A DNA stretch of 64,000 bases from Natrarchaeobius chitinivorans (GCF_003841505.1 NZ_REGA01000002.1:62001-126000), one strand, 5' to 3'; shown: positions 25,837 to 36,417, numbered from the stretch's first letter. Numbers and translations: made by a program. The notes: generated by a model from the sequence alone, not told the origin.

Positions 25837-28311
25837 CTACATCAGGTAGAACAGCGGGAAGAGGATGACCCAGACGATGTCGACGAAGTGCCAGTAGAGA
25901 CCGAAGAACTCGACCGGCCGGTGATCCTCGAGGTAGGCGTCGACGCTCATGATACGGTAGATCATAAAGAGGGCGATGAGCACGCCGAGGATGACGTGAA
26001 GCGCGTGCAGTCCGGTCGTCACGAAGTAAATCGAGTGCTCGAGGCTGGTCCACCAGTACTCGCCGATCGAGAACTTGTAGCCGTACTCGTAGGCTTTCAC
26101 GCCCATGAACGTGAGTGCGAGCAAGAGGGTCGCTCCCATCGCACCGAGCAGCCCCTTCTTGTTCTGTCGTTCGGCGAAGACGAGCGCCATGATGACCGTG
26201 AAACTCGAGGTCAACAGGACGTACGTATTGAGCAGTCCGGGCCAGGAGGCAAACGGTATCGTCTCCCAGTTGCCCCAGCCAGCGTGCAGTCGCATGAAGA
26301 CGAACGCACCGATCACTGCTCCGAAGACGACGACGTCAGAGGCGAGGAACACCCAGACGCCCATCTTGGTGTTGCCGGCGCCGCCGAACGGCCACCGCTC
26401 TGCGATCGCCATCTCCGGTGCGTCGAACTGTTCGACGCCGAATTTAAACAGCGTGTATCCGAGGATCGCGAGGCCGAGTGCGACCAGCGCCGGATAGACG
26501 ATGTTCGGGTCGTCGGCGGTGCCGACCACGGAGTGACCGCGCGCCTCCGCAAATTGGACCAGATACGGCGTAATCCCCGTCAGTCCGAGGAAGAATACGA
26601 ACATCCCGATACCGATTCCGAACGGCCAGATGCTCGCGTGATCTGCGTGTTCTTCCTCGTGAGATGCGACCGCTTCGGCGGCCGCTCCCTCTCCCTGGGC
26701 GACCCCGCCGTCAGTTGCAGCAGCCGAATCCTCGACGAACTCGAGGCGGCCGCTCGCGTAGCTCGGCCGGCCGCCCCAGTTCTCGAGCGGCGGCGGCGAC
26801 GGAACGGCCCACTCGGCGGTTCGTGAGTATTCCCACGGGTTTTCCGGCGCTTTGGGGCCGTAGAGGAAACTGTAGACGAACGTCGCGAACATGATGATAA
26901 ACGACGCGCCGAAGACGAACGCGCCGACGGTCGATAGCTGGTGATAGATCTGCGCACCCTCGGCGTAGTGGAAGACGCGCCGGGGCGTCTCCCACGCGAG
27001 GAACTGCGGGAAGTAAAGCAGGTTGAAGCCGATGAAGTAGACGGCGAAGTTGAGTTTTCCGAGCGTCTCGGAGTACATTTTCCCGGTGATCTTCGGCCAC
27101 CAGTAGTAGAGACCGGCGATCAACGCGGTGACGCCCGAGACCATCACGTAGTGGAAGTGAGCGACGACCCAGTAAGTGCCCCGGAACTCGTAATCCAGGA
27201 CGACGGCTCCGAGGAACACCCCGGTGATGCCGCCCAGGATAAACAACACGAGTGCGCCGAGACTGAACAGGAACGGCGTCGTGAACCGAACCCGCCCTTT
27301 GACCATCGTGTAGATCAGCGCGAAGACCATCAGATCGAACGGCAACGAGATACCGATGGTCGTCGCCATGATCAGCGTCTTGATCTCGAGGTTGATCGTC
27401 GTCAGGAACATGTGGTGCATCCAGACGAGGAACGACTGGACGGCCACGAGAACCATCGCGATGATGACCCACTTTCGACCGACGAGTCGCCGACCGGTAA
27501 ACGTCTGGAACGTCTCGAACATGATCCCCAGCGCGGGGAAGAAGACGATGTACACCTCCGGATGGCCGAAGAACCAGAACAGGTGAGCCCACAGTAAGCC
27601 CGACCCCTGTTCCGTCGCGAAGTACTGGGTCAGGAACAGTCGGTCCGTTGCGAGCAACAACAACGCAGCGAGCAACGCTGCGAAGGCAAACAGCATCATC
27701 CAGACGGTGAGCAGCCACGACCAGGTGAACATCGGCATGTTCCAGAGACCAAGTCCCTCCGCACGCGATCGGTGGATCGTCACGAGGAAGTTCACGGTCC
27801 CGACGGTGATCGAGATGACGAACAACGTCAACCCGAGAATCGTCGCGTTACCGCCGGTCGTCGCCTGCATCGCGGGCGTGTACGTCGGTACGTTCAGCGG
27901 CGCGTACATCGTCCAGCCGCCGGCGTACGTCCCGCCCTGGAAGAACGAGATACCGATGAGAATCCCGGAGGCCAGGTAGAACCAGTAACTGAGCGCGTTC
28001 ATTCGGGGGAACGCCAGGTCCTTTGCTCCAATCTGTAACGGGACGAAGTAGTTCGCAAAGCCCGTTGCAACCGGCGAGAGGAACCAGAAGACCATCAACA
28101 ACCCGTGTGCCGTCACGGCCTGGTTGAACTCGCCGCCGCTGAGAAGGCCGGTTCCGCCCGGCACCCACAGCTGTGTGCGGAACAAAAGGGCCATCAGGCC
28201 ACCGAGCACCAGGAAGAACATCGACGTCCCCAAATAGAGAATTCCGACGTCCTTGTGGTTCGTCGTGACGAGCCAGCGCTTGACGGACGTCATCGGTGGG
28301 AGATCACTCAT
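25837..28311 (-). CDS. coxAC: Heme-copper oxidase, fused subunits I and III
   Basis: An 824-aa protein. Residues 1-500 are subunit I of a terminal oxidase: His69 (low-spin heme), the HPEVY motif at 250-254 giving a CuB ligand and the cross-linked tyrosine, His299-His300 (CuB), and HFHYVM at 385-390 (heme ligands). A low-complexity linker (about 520-580, Ala/Glu/His-rich) joins a subunit III domain with its own TM helices (for example SLEHSIYFVTTGLHALHVILG near 760). It reduces O2 and pumps protons as the end of the respiratory chain fed by menaquinol or a copper protein. It follows coxB with a 4-bp overlap. The fusion is known in haloarchaea. Confidence 0.95.
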   Translation of the reverse strand: MSDLPPMTSVKRWLVTTNHKDVGILYLGTSMFFLVLGGLMALLFRTQLWVPGGTGLLSGGEFNQAVTAHGLLMVFWFLSPVATGFANYFVPLQIGAKDLAFPRMNALSYWFYLASGILIGISFFQGGTYAGGWTMYAPLNVPTYTPAMQATTGGNATILGLTLFVISITVGTVNFLVTIHRSRAEGLGLWNMPMFTWSWLLTVWMMLFAFAALLAALLLLATDRLFLTQYFATEQGSGLLWAHLFWFFGHPEVYIVFFPALGIMFETFQTFTGRRLVGRKWVIIAMVLVAVQSFLVWMHHMFLTTINLEIKTLIMATTIGISLPFDLMVFALIYTMVKGRVRFTTPFLFSLGALVLFILGGITGVFLGAVVLDYEFRGTYWVVAHFHYVMVSGVTALIAGLYYWWPKITGKMYSETLGKLNFAVYFIGFNLLYFPQFLAWETPRRVFHYAEGAQIYHQLSTVGAFVFGASFIIMFATFVYSFLYGPKAPENPWEYSRTAEWAVPSPPPLENWGGRPSYASGRLEFVEDSAAATDGGVAQGEGAAAEAVASHEEEHADHASIWPFGIGIGMFVFFLGLTGITPYLVQFAEARGHSVVGTADDPNIVYPALVALGLAILGYTLFKFGVEQFDAPEMAIAERWPFGGAGNTKMGVWVFLASDVVVFGAVIGAFVFMRLHAGWGNWETIPFASWPGLLNTYVLLTSSFTVIMALVFAERQNKKGLLGAMGATLLLALTFMGVKAYEYGYKFSIGEYWWTSLEHSIYFVTTGLHALHVILGVLIALFMIYRIMSVDAYLEDHRPVEFFGLYWHFVDIVWVILFPLFYLM

Positions 28312-29270
28312 TCGTCGTCACCTCCATCGTCGTTTTCGTCATCGGGAGCCTCGAGCGTGTACGTTTCGTCGGTTGGGCCGGTGAAGCTAATCGTGTCTTC
28401 GATTTCCTCGAACTCGTCGTCCGTCGGGGAGATCACCACGTCGTACGAACCGCCCTGTTCGAAGTCACTCAGTTCGACCGTCCCGTCCTCGAAGTCCTCC
28501 GGGCCGAGTTCGGCCGAGAGGTCCTGCTCGTACTCGTCGTTTTCCTGGTGTTCGATCGTCAGTTCGAAGCCATCGGTGACGGGTTCTTCGTCCGCGTCCT
28601 CGAGGGAAATCGTCAACGTGAGCTGTTCGTCCATCCACTGATCGAACTCGTCTTCCTCGAGGACGATCACATCGGAGTCCATATCGCTGTGTCCTGGACC
28701 GCACAGTTCGAAACACTCCGCGGTGTATTCACCGGGCTCTTCCGCGACGAACCAGGTCTCATCGGACTCACCAGGGATTGCATCGGCTTTGACCTTTAAC
28801 TCGGATATGCCGAACGTGTGCCAGACATCACTCGCTGTCACATCGATCCAGATCGGCGTATCCGCAGGGATAACCATCCCTTCACCCAGTGAGTTGGTTT
28901 CGACGCCGTTCTCGTAGGTATAGCCCCAGTCGAACGCCCACCCTTCGACGTCTACTTCGATCGCGTCTTCGGGTGCCTGCTGGGGGCCGTCCTCGACGTA
29001 CAGCAGCCATCCGTACGTCCAGACGACCAGCGAGATGACGATGATGGCACTCAGCCCGAAGGAAACGAACAGTTTTTTTCCGCCCTTTCCACCAGTCGGT
29101 AACTCCCCGAGTGTCGGCAGATCTTCGTCGTCGCTTGGCTCGCCTTCATCGCGATACTTGTACGCGTTGTACAGAGTATAGGCGATGACCACGGCACCGA
29201 CGAGCGTTCCGAGTCCGAGGAAGACGAGGAAAATCATCTCGAACACGTCGACGCGTGTCTGGACCTGCAT
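28308..29270 (-). CDS. coxB: Cytochrome c oxidase subunit II
   Basis: A 320-aa protein with two N-terminal TM helices (about 10-32 and 65-88) and an external cupredoxin domain with the CuA site (VWHTFGI and ECFELCGPGHSDM). CuA accepts electrons from the donor and passes them to subunit I. About 85 extra acidic residues follow CuA and form a beta-rich tail (SFTGPTDETYTLEAPDDE). The ATG at 29270 is chosen because the TATA box at 29318-29326 predicts transcription from about 29,295, which would exclude the GTG at 29303. It heads the coxB-coxAC operon. Confidence 0.93.
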   Translation of the reverse strand: MQVQTRVDVFEMIFLVFLGLGTLVGAVVIAYTLYNAYKYRDEGEPSDDEDLPTLGELPTGGKGGKKLFVSFGLSAIIVISLVVWTYGWLLYVEDGPQQAPEDAIEVDVEGWAFDWGYTYENGVETNSLGEGMVIPADTPIWIDVTASDVWHTFGISELKVKADAIPGESDETWFVAEEPGEYTAECFELCGPGHSDMDSDVIVLEEDEFDQWMDEQLTLTISLEDADEEPVTDGFELTIEHQENDEYEQDLSAELGPEDFEDGTVELSDFEQGGSYDVVISPTDDEFEEIEDTISFTGPTDETYTLEAPDDENDDGGDDE

Positions 29271-29317
29271 CGGGATCGTAAGTGCGCTGTAGATTGTATC
29301 CACCTCTATTGAAGGCC

Positions 29318-29326
29318 GCTTATATG
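29318..29326 (-). promoter_or_regulatory. TATA box of the coxB-coxAC operon
   Basis: CATATAAGC on the minus strand, centred near 29,322, predicts a transcript start about 29,295, some 25 bases upstream of the coxB ATG. Confidence 0.6.
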
Positions 29327-29852
29327 TCGGACGATGGTCGCTGGGGGCACTTATCTATTTGGAAACGAACCGCAACGCCACTCCGTCTGCGGGCGACCGT
29401 ATCACCCGGTGCCTTGCCGGCTGGAGCGGACGTAGCGACTTGGGTGTTGTCCACATCTTATCACGTTAATCACTCGTGGCCGAACGTTCGTTTTCGTCTC
29501 CCCCAGCTTTCTCGAGTCCGTCAACGACTGGTAGGGCTCGTACCTCTTCGCTCTATCGTTCGGGGTTCAGGTACGTACGCGCTCGTCGCACATCGACATT
29601 ACACCGGCCTCTATAATAACAATTGAAACGAGTTACACACCGATCGCCGATCCGTCCCGCGATCGGGTGTGGGATGACGTTCAGTGGCTACTATATGTCT
29701 CGAAGGTGTTCGACCAGAATCGCCCCGCTCCGAGGGCTCACCTCTGTTCTCCCGAAGTTCGTTATTCCTGCACACCTTGCGCTATCGCAACGAGTGTGTC
29801 GCTGTCAACCTCCTGGCGGAAGGCTCTATATCGTCCGGCCCGAAGTTCACCT
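29327..29852. other. Long intergenic stretch with a dispersed motif
   Basis: No gene is supported here. 29,660-29,695 carries the dispersed motif (CGATCGGGTGTG, then GACGTTCAGTGGCTACTATA), matching 63,729-63,764 at 30 of 36 positions. The remainder lacks coding character. Confidence 0.5.
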
Positions 29853-30131
29853 ATGCCGGAAGAAGTCCTGTTCAAATTCGAGCAGCGGATGGATCGGGCC
29901 GAGATCGCTGACTACCTTCGAACCGTCGCCGACAGCCTCGAGGCCGGCGAATCGATCACGCTCGAGGCCGGCGACGAATCGGTGACGATGACGCCGCCAT
30001 CCCGACCCACGTTCGAAATCAAAGCAGAGCACGAAACCCCGAGCTCAGGCGGTCAGGGCGAACTCAGCGTCGAATTCGAACTCGAGTGGGACGAAGGCGA
30101 GGACGAAGCAGGCGACTTGCAGATCGGATAA
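29853..30131 (+). CDS. amphi-Trp domain-containing protein
   Basis: A 92-aa acidic protein: MPEEVLFKFEQRMDRAEIADYLRTVADSLEAGESITLEAGDESVTMTPP, then PTFEIKAEHE and a strand-rich ELSVEFELEWDEG. This is the amphi-Trp domain found in small archaeal and bacterial proteins, an amphipathic fold of unknown biochemical role. The ATG at 29853 begins the domain; upstream in-frame sequence is non-coding in character. It converges with the next gene across an 86-bp palindrome. Confidence 0.8.
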   Translation: MPEEVLFKFEQRMDRAEIADYLRTVADSLEAGESITLEAGDESVTMTPPSRPTFEIKAEHETPSSGGQGELSVEFELEWDEGEDEAGDLQIG

Positions 30132-30168
30132 CGGCAGACGCCGGGAGAGCCTCGCCCGATTTCGTGGC

Positions 30169-30254
30169 TCACACGGGTTGCTGTAATGTCAGTACCCGTG
30201 GGACTGCGACCCGTTTTTGGATCGCGCCGGTAGACGTTCCAGCTACCCGTGTCA
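30169..30254. repeat. 86-bp two-tier palindrome, copy 7 (diverged)
   Basis: The outer arms TCACACGGGTTGCTG and CCAGCTACCCGTGTCA still pair, although the sequence is shifted to GGGT/ACCC. The interior is diverged. It sits between two convergent gene ends. Confidence 0.7.
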
Positions 30255-30267
30255 GTTTTTGGTGATA

Positions 30268-30714
30268 TTATATTTCGACTGCCCAGATGCGGAACTCATT
30301 CGGCAGTTCGTACACGCGCAAAAACACCGCATCGACGAACTGGGCGATCCGGTTGGGATCCGCCTTCGCGCTCACGCGAACGTTTACGCCCTCGGCCTCC
30401 TCCGGCCGGGTCAATTCGTCGATTTTGAACGCCGGGAAGTCACCGAGTACGTCTTTGAGACGCTCGAGTTCGCTTTCCGTACAGTCGAGATTGATCGTTC
30501 CATCGGCGAATTGAATCCACGGGGAACCGAGTTCGCTGTCGTGGTCGTCGGTCGCCTCCGGGTTCGTGTCGAAATCGTTGGCCGCCCCGTCTTCGATCCC
30601 GGTGGCGTCGGCCTCGAGAGTCAAAAACGGACTCCCGCGTTGGCGGTGGGCCGTGATCGAATCGACGTAGAGTTTTCGTCGGTCGGTCGGTTCGGCCGCA
30701 TCGAATCGGGTCAT
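30268..30714 (-). CDS. Conserved haloarchaeal protein of unknown function
   Basis: A 148-aa cytoplasmic acidic protein starting [36 protein letters not shown]. It contains [47 protein letters not shown] and [24 protein letters not shown], which suggests an alpha/beta fold with two repeats. No catalytic motif is evident. It is divergent from adk across 60 bp, so promoters may be shared. The function is unknown. Confidence 0.75.
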   Translation of the reverse strand: MTRFDAAEPTDRRKLYVDSITAHRQRGSPFLTLEADATGIEDGAANDFDTNPEATDDHDSELGSPWIQFADGTINLDCTESELERLKDVLGDFPAFKIDELTRPEEAEGVNVRVSAKADPNRIAQFVDAVFLRVYELPNEFRIWAVEI

Positions 30715-30773
30715 ACGAACACGATCGTCCGCGTTTCTTTAAGCCTTTATGCGCTGGCGGTAAACGAGGGAGT

Positions 30774-31406
30774 ATGGCACAGCCACGTATTCTGATCCTG
30801 GGTGCACCCGGGGCAGGGAAGGGGACCCAGAGCGCGAAGATCGCAGCGGAGTTCGACGTCGAACACGTCACCACCGGCGACGCGCTCCGCGCGAACAAGG
30901 AGATGGACATCTCCGAGATGGACACCGAGTACGACACCCCGCGGGAGTACATGGACCAGGGCGAGCTCGTCCCCGACGAGGTCGTCAACGCGATCGTCGA
31001 CGAAGCGCTCTCGCAAGCAGGCGGCTTCGTCCTCGACGGCTATCCGCGCAACCTAGAGCAGGCCGAGGAACTCGAGGGAATGACGGATCTGGACGTCGTT
31101 CTCTACCTCGACGTCGGCGAGGAGGAACTGGTCCACCGCCTGACCGGGCGACGAATGGACCCCGAGACCGGAGATATCTACCACCTCGAGTACAACCCGC
31201 CCGAGGATCCCGAGGTCGAGGCCCGCCTCGAGCAACGCGACGACGACACCGAAGAAACCGTCAGAGAGCGACTGCGCGTCTACCGCGAGAACACCGAACC
31301 CGTCATCGACCACTACGACGAGAACGGCGTCTTAGAGCGCGTGGATGGCGAGCAACCCCCCGAGGAAGTGTGGGAAGACGTACGGGCGACGATCGAGAAC
31401 AATTGA
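30774..31406 (+). CDS. adk: Adenylate kinase
   Basis: A 210-aa NMP kinase that interconverts ATP and AMP with 2 ADP. The P-loop GAPGAGKGT is at residues 10-18, the AMP-binding segment [10 protein letters not shown] is near 33-42, [15 protein letters not shown] carries the conserved Arg, and [21 protein letters not shown] is the LID. It has the family's usual length. TTTAAGCC upstream provides the promoter. It starts the adk/DUF106/cmk/cbf5 group, which is otherwise contiguous but is interrupted here by a leftward surface-protein gene. Confidence 0.97.
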   Translation: MAQPRILILGAPGAGKGTQSAKIAAEFDVEHVTTGDALRANKEMDISEMDTEYDTPREYMDQGELVPDEVVNAIVDEALSQAGGFVLDGYPRNLEQAEELEGMTDLDVVLYLDVGEEELVHRLTGRRMDPETGDIYHLEYNPPEDPEVEARLEQRDDDTEETVRERLRVYRENTEPVIDHYDENGVLERVDGEQPPEEVWEDVRATIENN

Positions 31407-31475
31407 GCATCGACGCCCGGTAAGGGTCGGCGAAGTTGCCGGGCGTCGAAAAGCGACCGAACTCGACTCGGCTGG

Positions 31476-33761
31476 TCAGGAAATAACGACGTGACCGGAC
31501 CGGACGTCGATGGTGCCATCGTTGACGGCTTCCCTCGGCGGATCGCCCGGGTCGGCGATCTCGGGTTCGCTGAATTCACTGTTTCCGCTGTCTGCACCAC
31601 GGATCACTTCTTTCCCGAGCGTGTCGGGTATCTCGTTTTCGGTCTCGAGCAGTATGATCACGTCATTGAAGTTCGGATCGCCAGGATCGTCCGGATCGAC
31701 GTCGTCCCAGTCTGCGTTTTCGTGAGTCACCTCGGCGAGGAACACGACCTGATTTTTCGAGAGGTTATTCGTTAACTGAAGCTCTCCGGTCTCCTCGTCG
31801 ATCTTGTCGCCGAGTATTTCACCGACGCTCATCTGGTCAGCACCCGGTTGGTCCACGTTCTTTATTTCGTCTCCGTCTTCGAGGATGACGAGATTCGATT
31901 CGTCTCCAGCCTCTGCTGGATTGACAGTAATATCATCATCACCCAACTCTGCACACTCGAGATCGGCCCACGTCCCCCCACCGGATGCTGGTGTCGTGCC
32001 GACTTGCTCCCAATCATTACACTCCCAGGTCGTGGCTTCGACCGTTACTTGCTGTTCCTCACCGGATGGAATGTCCCACGTGTAGCTCCACGTGTGGTCC
32101 CAGTAGTGTTTCGTGTTCAAATTTTCCGAAACGATATTTTCCCCGTTCTGATCTTTCCATTGATATTTTTCTGCACCATCTACTAATACTGAACTGGTGA
32201 TCGGAATCCAACCCTTCCAACAGTTCCCAGAGTTACATTCAGCCCCGGACCAAACCCGGGAGGCCTCTGTCCCCATCACGCTCATCGTCACTTTATCGGC
32301 ATCGACCGTTACCGATCCATCGCTTGGATCCATCCCGCCTTCCTCGAGACTGAGATAGTCTTCTCGAGTATCGTTTGCCGTCGAGAACCTCACCGTGTAG
32401 TCGCCAGCCAAAATACTGCTCCCGTTGATCCAGATCGTCGTTTCGCCCGTTTCCTTGAAATTCCGATGGATATCCAGGCCGGACTCTTCCTGATCGATAG
32501 CGACGTGTGGATCGACGTCGACTTCGCCTTCGTCACCTTCCCAGTCCATCTCGAGGCCGATCGACTGGTTCCCGTCCTCTATCCCACGATTTTCGATCGT
32601 GAGGTTGATGGGGTACCAGTCTGCATCCGAACTCGGTGCGTCGCCTTCGTCGATATCCGCTGGGTCTAACTCGATGTTGTGGATTTCGAAGTACGTGTGT
32701 GGATATCGAACCGTGAACTCCTCCGAGACGACGTGGTCTTCGGTATCGATCTCGAATTCGTAGGACTCCTCGGCTGTCATCCCGTACTCGTCAGTGTCGA
32801 TCGAAAACTCGAGAGTTTCGGTTTCGTCGGGTTCTAGCGTAATTCGCTCCGACCGGTGTTCTTCCGAATCGACCGTAAAGTTGAGATCAGTCGAAGCGAT
32901 TTCCTCTCCTTTATTTTCGACCTCTACTTCGACCGGCAGCGTCTCGCCCTCACCGACGTTCAATCCGTTCCCCTCCGGTAACGTGATGTCGGTGACAACG
33001 AAATTACCGCGAGTCTCTAGCTCGTACGCGTTTTCGATCGTGACGGTCACTTCGTTACCATCGGATTCGACTTCGATGTCGTCGTCGTTGTCGGGATCGA
33101 ATTCGGAGTGCAGATAATCGTACCACAGCTCGTGATACCCGCTAGTTATCGTAAACGACATGTTCGTATATTCGTTGTCATCGACCGCGGTTCGTTCCGT
33201 CTCCCCGATTAACTCTGGATACTCACTGCTCTCGTTCACTGAAACCGTCGATCCAGAGCTACTGGTTCCCTCGCGAGAGATCTCTGTGAATCTAACCTGG
33301 ATTCCTCCGTTTTCGTAACCGATATCGGGAGGCGTCGTCGTTCGATGGTGCGAATCGGAGACTTCCCACGTCCCACCCGATTGATGGACGATTTTCTTCC
33401 CTTCAACTTCGTACTCGAGTGCCCCCAAATTCGGAAGCGTAACCGACTCATTAGTGTAAGGGTCGTCCCCGAACCAGACGAGTTCTACCTGACCTCCAGC
33501 AACGTAGTCGTCAGCTGATACTGATTGACTCTGCCCGGTTTCCAAAGTGGTCTGAATGCCGTGCTCGGTGCTGTCGACTGCAGCGTAGGTGATTTCGGCC
33601 TCGCTGTCCGCCTCGATCGAATCGAGCATCCCCATTCCGAGAACGAGAACGAGTATCGACCCCATCAGGACGAGCCCGAGTAACAGGGCAAATCCGATCA
33701 CGTGAGAGACTGCCCGGTCTCCGCGGAAGAACTGCCGTATTCGATCGGCTCTCGGATCCAT
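31476..33761 (-). CDS. Large pilin-like/DUF7289-type secreted protein
   Basis: A 761-aa protein from the ATG at 33761. RFFRGDRAVSHVIGFALLLGLVLMGSILVLVLG is a type IV pilin-like class III signal/H-domain, with a single hydrophobic helix near residues 17-42. The exported part holds repeated CARDB-like beta domains (for example VEVEVENKGEEIASTDLNFTVDSEEHRSERITLEPDETETLEFSI) and many NxS/T sequons. TTTAATAT about 30 bp upstream makes it near-leaderless, and rules out a longer frame that starts at 33,893. It lies in reverse orientation between adk and the DUF106 gene. It may be a minor pilus or surface protein. Confidence 0.7.
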   Translation of the reverse strand: MDPRADRIRQFFRGDRAVSHVIGFALLLGLVLMGSILVLVLGMGMLDSIEADSEAEITYAAVDSTEHGIQTTLETGQSQSVSADDYVAGGQVELVWFGDDPYTNESVTLPNLGALEYEVEGKKIVHQSGGTWEVSDSHHRTTTPPDIGYENGGIQVRFTEISREGTSSSGSTVSVNESSEYPELIGETERTAVDDNEYTNMSFTITSGYHELWYDYLHSEFDPDNDDDIEVESDGNEVTVTIENAYELETRGNFVVTDITLPEGNGLNVGEGETLPVEVEVENKGEEIASTDLNFTVDSEEHRSERITLEPDETETLEFSIDTDEYGMTAEESYEFEIDTEDHVVSEEFTVRYPHTYFEIHNIELDPADIDEGDAPSSDADWYPINLTIENRGIEDGNQSIGLEMDWEGDEGEVDVDPHVAIDQEESGLDIHRNFKETGETTIWINGSSILAGDYTVRFSTANDTREDYLSLEEGGMDPSDGSVTVDADKVTMSVMGTEASRVWSGAECNSGNCWKGWIPITSSVLVDGAEKYQWKDQNGENIVSENLNTKHYWDHTWSYTWDIPSGEEQQVTVEATTWECNDWEQVGTTPASGGGTWADLECAELGDDDITVNPAEAGDESNLVILEDGDEIKNVDQPGADQMSVGEILGDKIDEETGELQLTNNLSKNQVVFLAEVTHENADWDDVDPDDPGDPNFNDVIILLETENEIPDTLGKEVIRGADSGNSEFSEPEIADPGDPPREAVNDGTIDVRSGHVVIS

Positions 33762-33924
33762 TATTTTGTACCAATTCTTCAGCGAGATATTAAATGTTAT
33801 CGTGGCGTGACTGTCTCGAGCCGTGAACCGTTCGGCGAAAGCGAGCAGCGTTTCCTCGAATCGACCGCGCCCACTCCAGGCGAAGATAAACACTTGTATA
33901 CCGAACGCGCTCTAGGACAAGCAG

Positions 33925-34872
33925 ATGACGCGTACAGCCGAGAAGATCAACTCCCTCGTTCGCGAGGATTCCTCGCTCGCCGACGGCCTCGAGACGATCC
34001 GCCAGAAGGCCGATAACAACGGCGGTGAGGTCCAGTGGCAGGACGTCAACGACGACCTGACGAGTGGACAGTGGGGGCGATTGATCGAGAAGGGCGTATT
34101 AGTCGACGGCGACGAAGGATTCGAAATCGCCGACAGGGAGGCCTACGACGAGGCTCTCGACGGTGACGGCGACTCGCTTGAAGCCGACGTCGACATCGAC
34201 GACGAGGAGTCACAGTGGTCCCAGTGGGACAAACTGGCTGCGGTCGGGTCGGTGCTGTTGATGATCGGATACTGGCTCGAAGACGTCAGGAATACGGTCG
34301 GAACGACCCTCGACCTCGGCCTTGGCCACCTCGATGCGGCGCTTCCGTTTTACGCCGTGATTCTCTCCGTCGCGTTGCTGACCGGCCTCTATTCGACGCT
34401 GTTGCAGGCCAACCTGATGAACCCCGAAATTATCGGGAAGTATCAAAAGCGGATGAAGTCGATGCAGGACAAACAAAAGGACGTCCGCGAACGCAAGAAA
34501 GCGGCCGAAGAACGCGGCGCGAGCGAAGCGGAAATCGAGCGCCTCGAAAACGAGATGGAGCGAGTTCGCGAGGAACAGATGGAAGCGATGGCTGACAACA
34601 TCGGGATGTTCAAAGAACAGTTCAGGCCGATGGTCTGGATCATGCTGTTTACGATCCCGCTGTTTCTCTGGATGTACTGGAAGATCCTCGATGGGCACGT
34701 CAGCTCTGCTGAAATGACGATGGTCATGCCGATAATTGGCCAAATAGACCTGAACGAGGGAGTTATCGGTCCGATGTGGGCGTGGATCATCTGGTATTTC
34801 CTCTGTTCGATGGGATTCACCCAGCTGTTGCGCAAAGCACTGAACATCGATATGACGCCCACAGGAACCTGA
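33925..34872 (+). CDS. DUF106 (EMC3/YidC-like) membrane insertase homolog
   Basis: A 315-aa protein. A soluble acidic N-terminus with a winged-helix-like segment (residues 1-75) precedes the DUF106 core: a TM helix near 112-130, another at 140-160, then the cytoplasmic coiled coil [25 protein letters not shown] and [23 protein letters not shown], then two more TM helices. DUF106 is the archaeal member of the Oxa1/YidC/Get1/EMC3 superfamily. It is classically located beside adk, cmk and cbf5, as here. TATA TTGTATACC lies 25-30 bp upstream. Confidence 0.9.
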   Translation: MTRTAEKINSLVREDSSLADGLETIRQKADNNGGEVQWQDVNDDLTSGQWGRLIEKGVLVDGDEGFEIADREAYDEALDGDGDSLEADVDIDDEESQWSQWDKLAAVGSVLLMIGYWLEDVRNTVGTTLDLGLGHLDAALPFYAVILSVALLTGLYSTLLQANLMNPEIIGKYQKRMKSMQDKQKDVRERKKAAEERGASEAEIERLENEMERVREEQMEAMADNIGMFKEQFRPMVWIMLFTIPLFLWMYWKILDGHVSSAEMTMVMPIIGQIDLNEGVIGPMWAWIIWYFLCSMGFTQLLRKALNIDMTPTGT

Positions 34873-34933
34873 GCAAATTCGTCACGACAGACCGTATCAA
34901 AACCCATTTTACCCGTCCCGTCGCAGATCGAAT

Positions 34934-35512
34934 ATGTTACTCACCGTCTCCGGTCCACCGGGAAGCGGGAAGAGCACCACTGCCCAGTTGCTCGCCGAGG
35001 CCTTCGACCTCGACCACGTCAGCGGCGGTGACATCTTTCGCGAACTGGCCAACGAACGCGGCTACACGCCCCTCGAGTTCAACAAACTGGCAGAAGAGAA
35101 CGATCAGATCGATCGTGACCTCGATCGCCGACTCCGAGAAATCGCGCTCGAGGAAGACGACCTGGTCCTCGAATCGCGTCTTGCGGGCTGGCTGGCCGGG
35201 GACGAAGCGGACTTTCGGTTCTGGCTCGACGCTCCCGTACGCGTCCGAGGAGAACGCATCGCCGAGCGGGAAGGGAAAGACCCCGAACGCGCGGCCGAAG
35301 AGACGAAAGCTCGCGAGGCGAGCGAGGCACAGCGATACGAGGAGTACTACGACATCGACATTCGTGACCTGACGATTTACGATCTCTCTGTGAACACGGC
35401 ACGCTGGGACCCCGCCGCAGTACTCGACATGCTCGTCACCGCCGTCGACGAGTACGAACCGGCGGGTGACGAAGGAAAAGCACGGATTCCACTCGAGTAC
35501 GAGTTCGAATGA
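34934..35512 (+). CDS. cmk: Cytidylate kinase
   Basis: A 192-aa archaeal-type CMP kinase. The P-loop GPPGSGKST is at residues 7-15, [32 protein letters not shown] forms the NMP-binding part, and RLAGWLAG and the Arg-rich [15 protein letters not shown] lie in the lid area. It phosphorylates CMP/dCMP for pyrimidine nucleotide synthesis. The ATGA overlap with cbf5 shows coupling. The ATG is about 25 bp below ATTTTACCC. Confidence 0.95.
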   Translation: MLLTVSGPPGSGKSTTAQLLAEAFDLDHVSGGDIFRELANERGYTPLEFNKLAEENDQIDRDLDRRLREIALEEDDLVLESRLAGWLAGDEADFRFWLDAPVRVRGERIAEREGKDPERAAEETKAREASEAQRYEEYYDIDIRDLTIYDLSVNTARWDPAAVLDMLVTAVDEYEPAGDEGKARIPLEYEFE

Positions 35513-36417
35513 CCCTCCGAGGTCCACCCGAAGAGCGGACGCCGACCGAACTCCTTACCTTCGGGGTCGTCAACCTGGACAAGCCACCGGGACCGTCGTC
35601 CCATCAGGTCAGCGGCTGGCTTCGAGACGCAGTCTCAGATACTCTTTCCGACCGCGAGTCGGCGGTATCGATCGAACAGGCGGCTCACGCCGGGACCCTC
35701 GATCCGAAGGTAACCGGCTGTCTCCCGATCATGCTCGGCGACGCAACCCGGCTCGCACAGGTCTTCCTCGAGGGAAAAAAAGAGTACGTCGCCGTCCTCG
35801 AGTGTCACGGCCGCGTCCCGTCAGATGCGGAGTCGATCGTCTCCGAGTTCGTGGGGCCGATCTACCAGAAGCCGCCGCGAAAAAGCGCGGTTTCCCGCCG
35901 CTTGCGGGTCCGAACCGTCCACCGGATCGACGTTCTCGAGCGCGAGGATCGACGGCTTCTGTTGCGCATTCGCTGTGAGAGCGGAACCTACGTTCGAAAA
36001 CTCTGTCACGATCTCGGACTGGCGCTTGGAACGGGCGGACACATGGGTCACTTGCGCCGGACGATGACGAGCCCGTTCGACGATACTGACCTGTACACAG
36101 CCGCCGAGTTCCTCGATGCACTCGCGTTCTGGGTCGAGGACGACGACCCCGAGACGCTGTACGAGGTGGTCGATCCGGCGGAACGGATTCTCGAGGGGAT
36201 CCCACGTGTGACGATCGCCGAGAGCGCGGCCCACGAAGTCGCAAACGGTGCGCAGGTGTACGCACCGGGCGTCCTTTCCGTCGAGGACGAAGCTACTGCT
36301 GGCGATCTCGTCGCCTGTTATACGCCCGATAGGGCGGCGGTCTGTCTGGGAGAACTCGTCGGTGACCACGACGCGACGTCCGGCGTCGTCGTCTCACTCG
36401 AACGGGTGCTCGTCTGA
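35509..36417 (+). CDS. cbf5: RNA-guided pseudouridine synthase subunit Cbf5 (TruB family)
   Basis: A 302-aa protein. [23 protein letters not shown] carries the catalytic Asp of TruB/Cbf5, [16 protein letters not shown] and [18 protein letters not shown] follow, and the C-terminal PUA domain begins near 215 ([25 protein letters not shown]). With Nop10, Gar1 and L7Ae it isomerises uridines selected by H/ACA guides and can act on tRNA U55. It is coupled to cmk and is the last gene before tRNA-Pro. Confidence 0.95.
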   Translation: MTLRGPPEERTPTELLTFGVVNLDKPPGPSSHQVSGWLRDAVSDTLSDRESAVSIEQAAHAGTLDPKVTGCLPIMLGDATRLAQVFLEGKKEYVAVLECHGRVPSDAESIVSEFVGPIYQKPPRKSAVSRRLRVRTVHRIDVLEREDRRLLLRIRCESGTYVRKLCHDLGLALGTGGHMGHLRRTMTSPFDDTDLYTAAEFLDALAFWVEDDDPETLYEVVDPAERILEGIPRVTIAESAAHEVANGAQVYAPGVLSVEDEATAGDLVACYTPDRAAVCLGELVGDHDATSGVVVSLERVLV

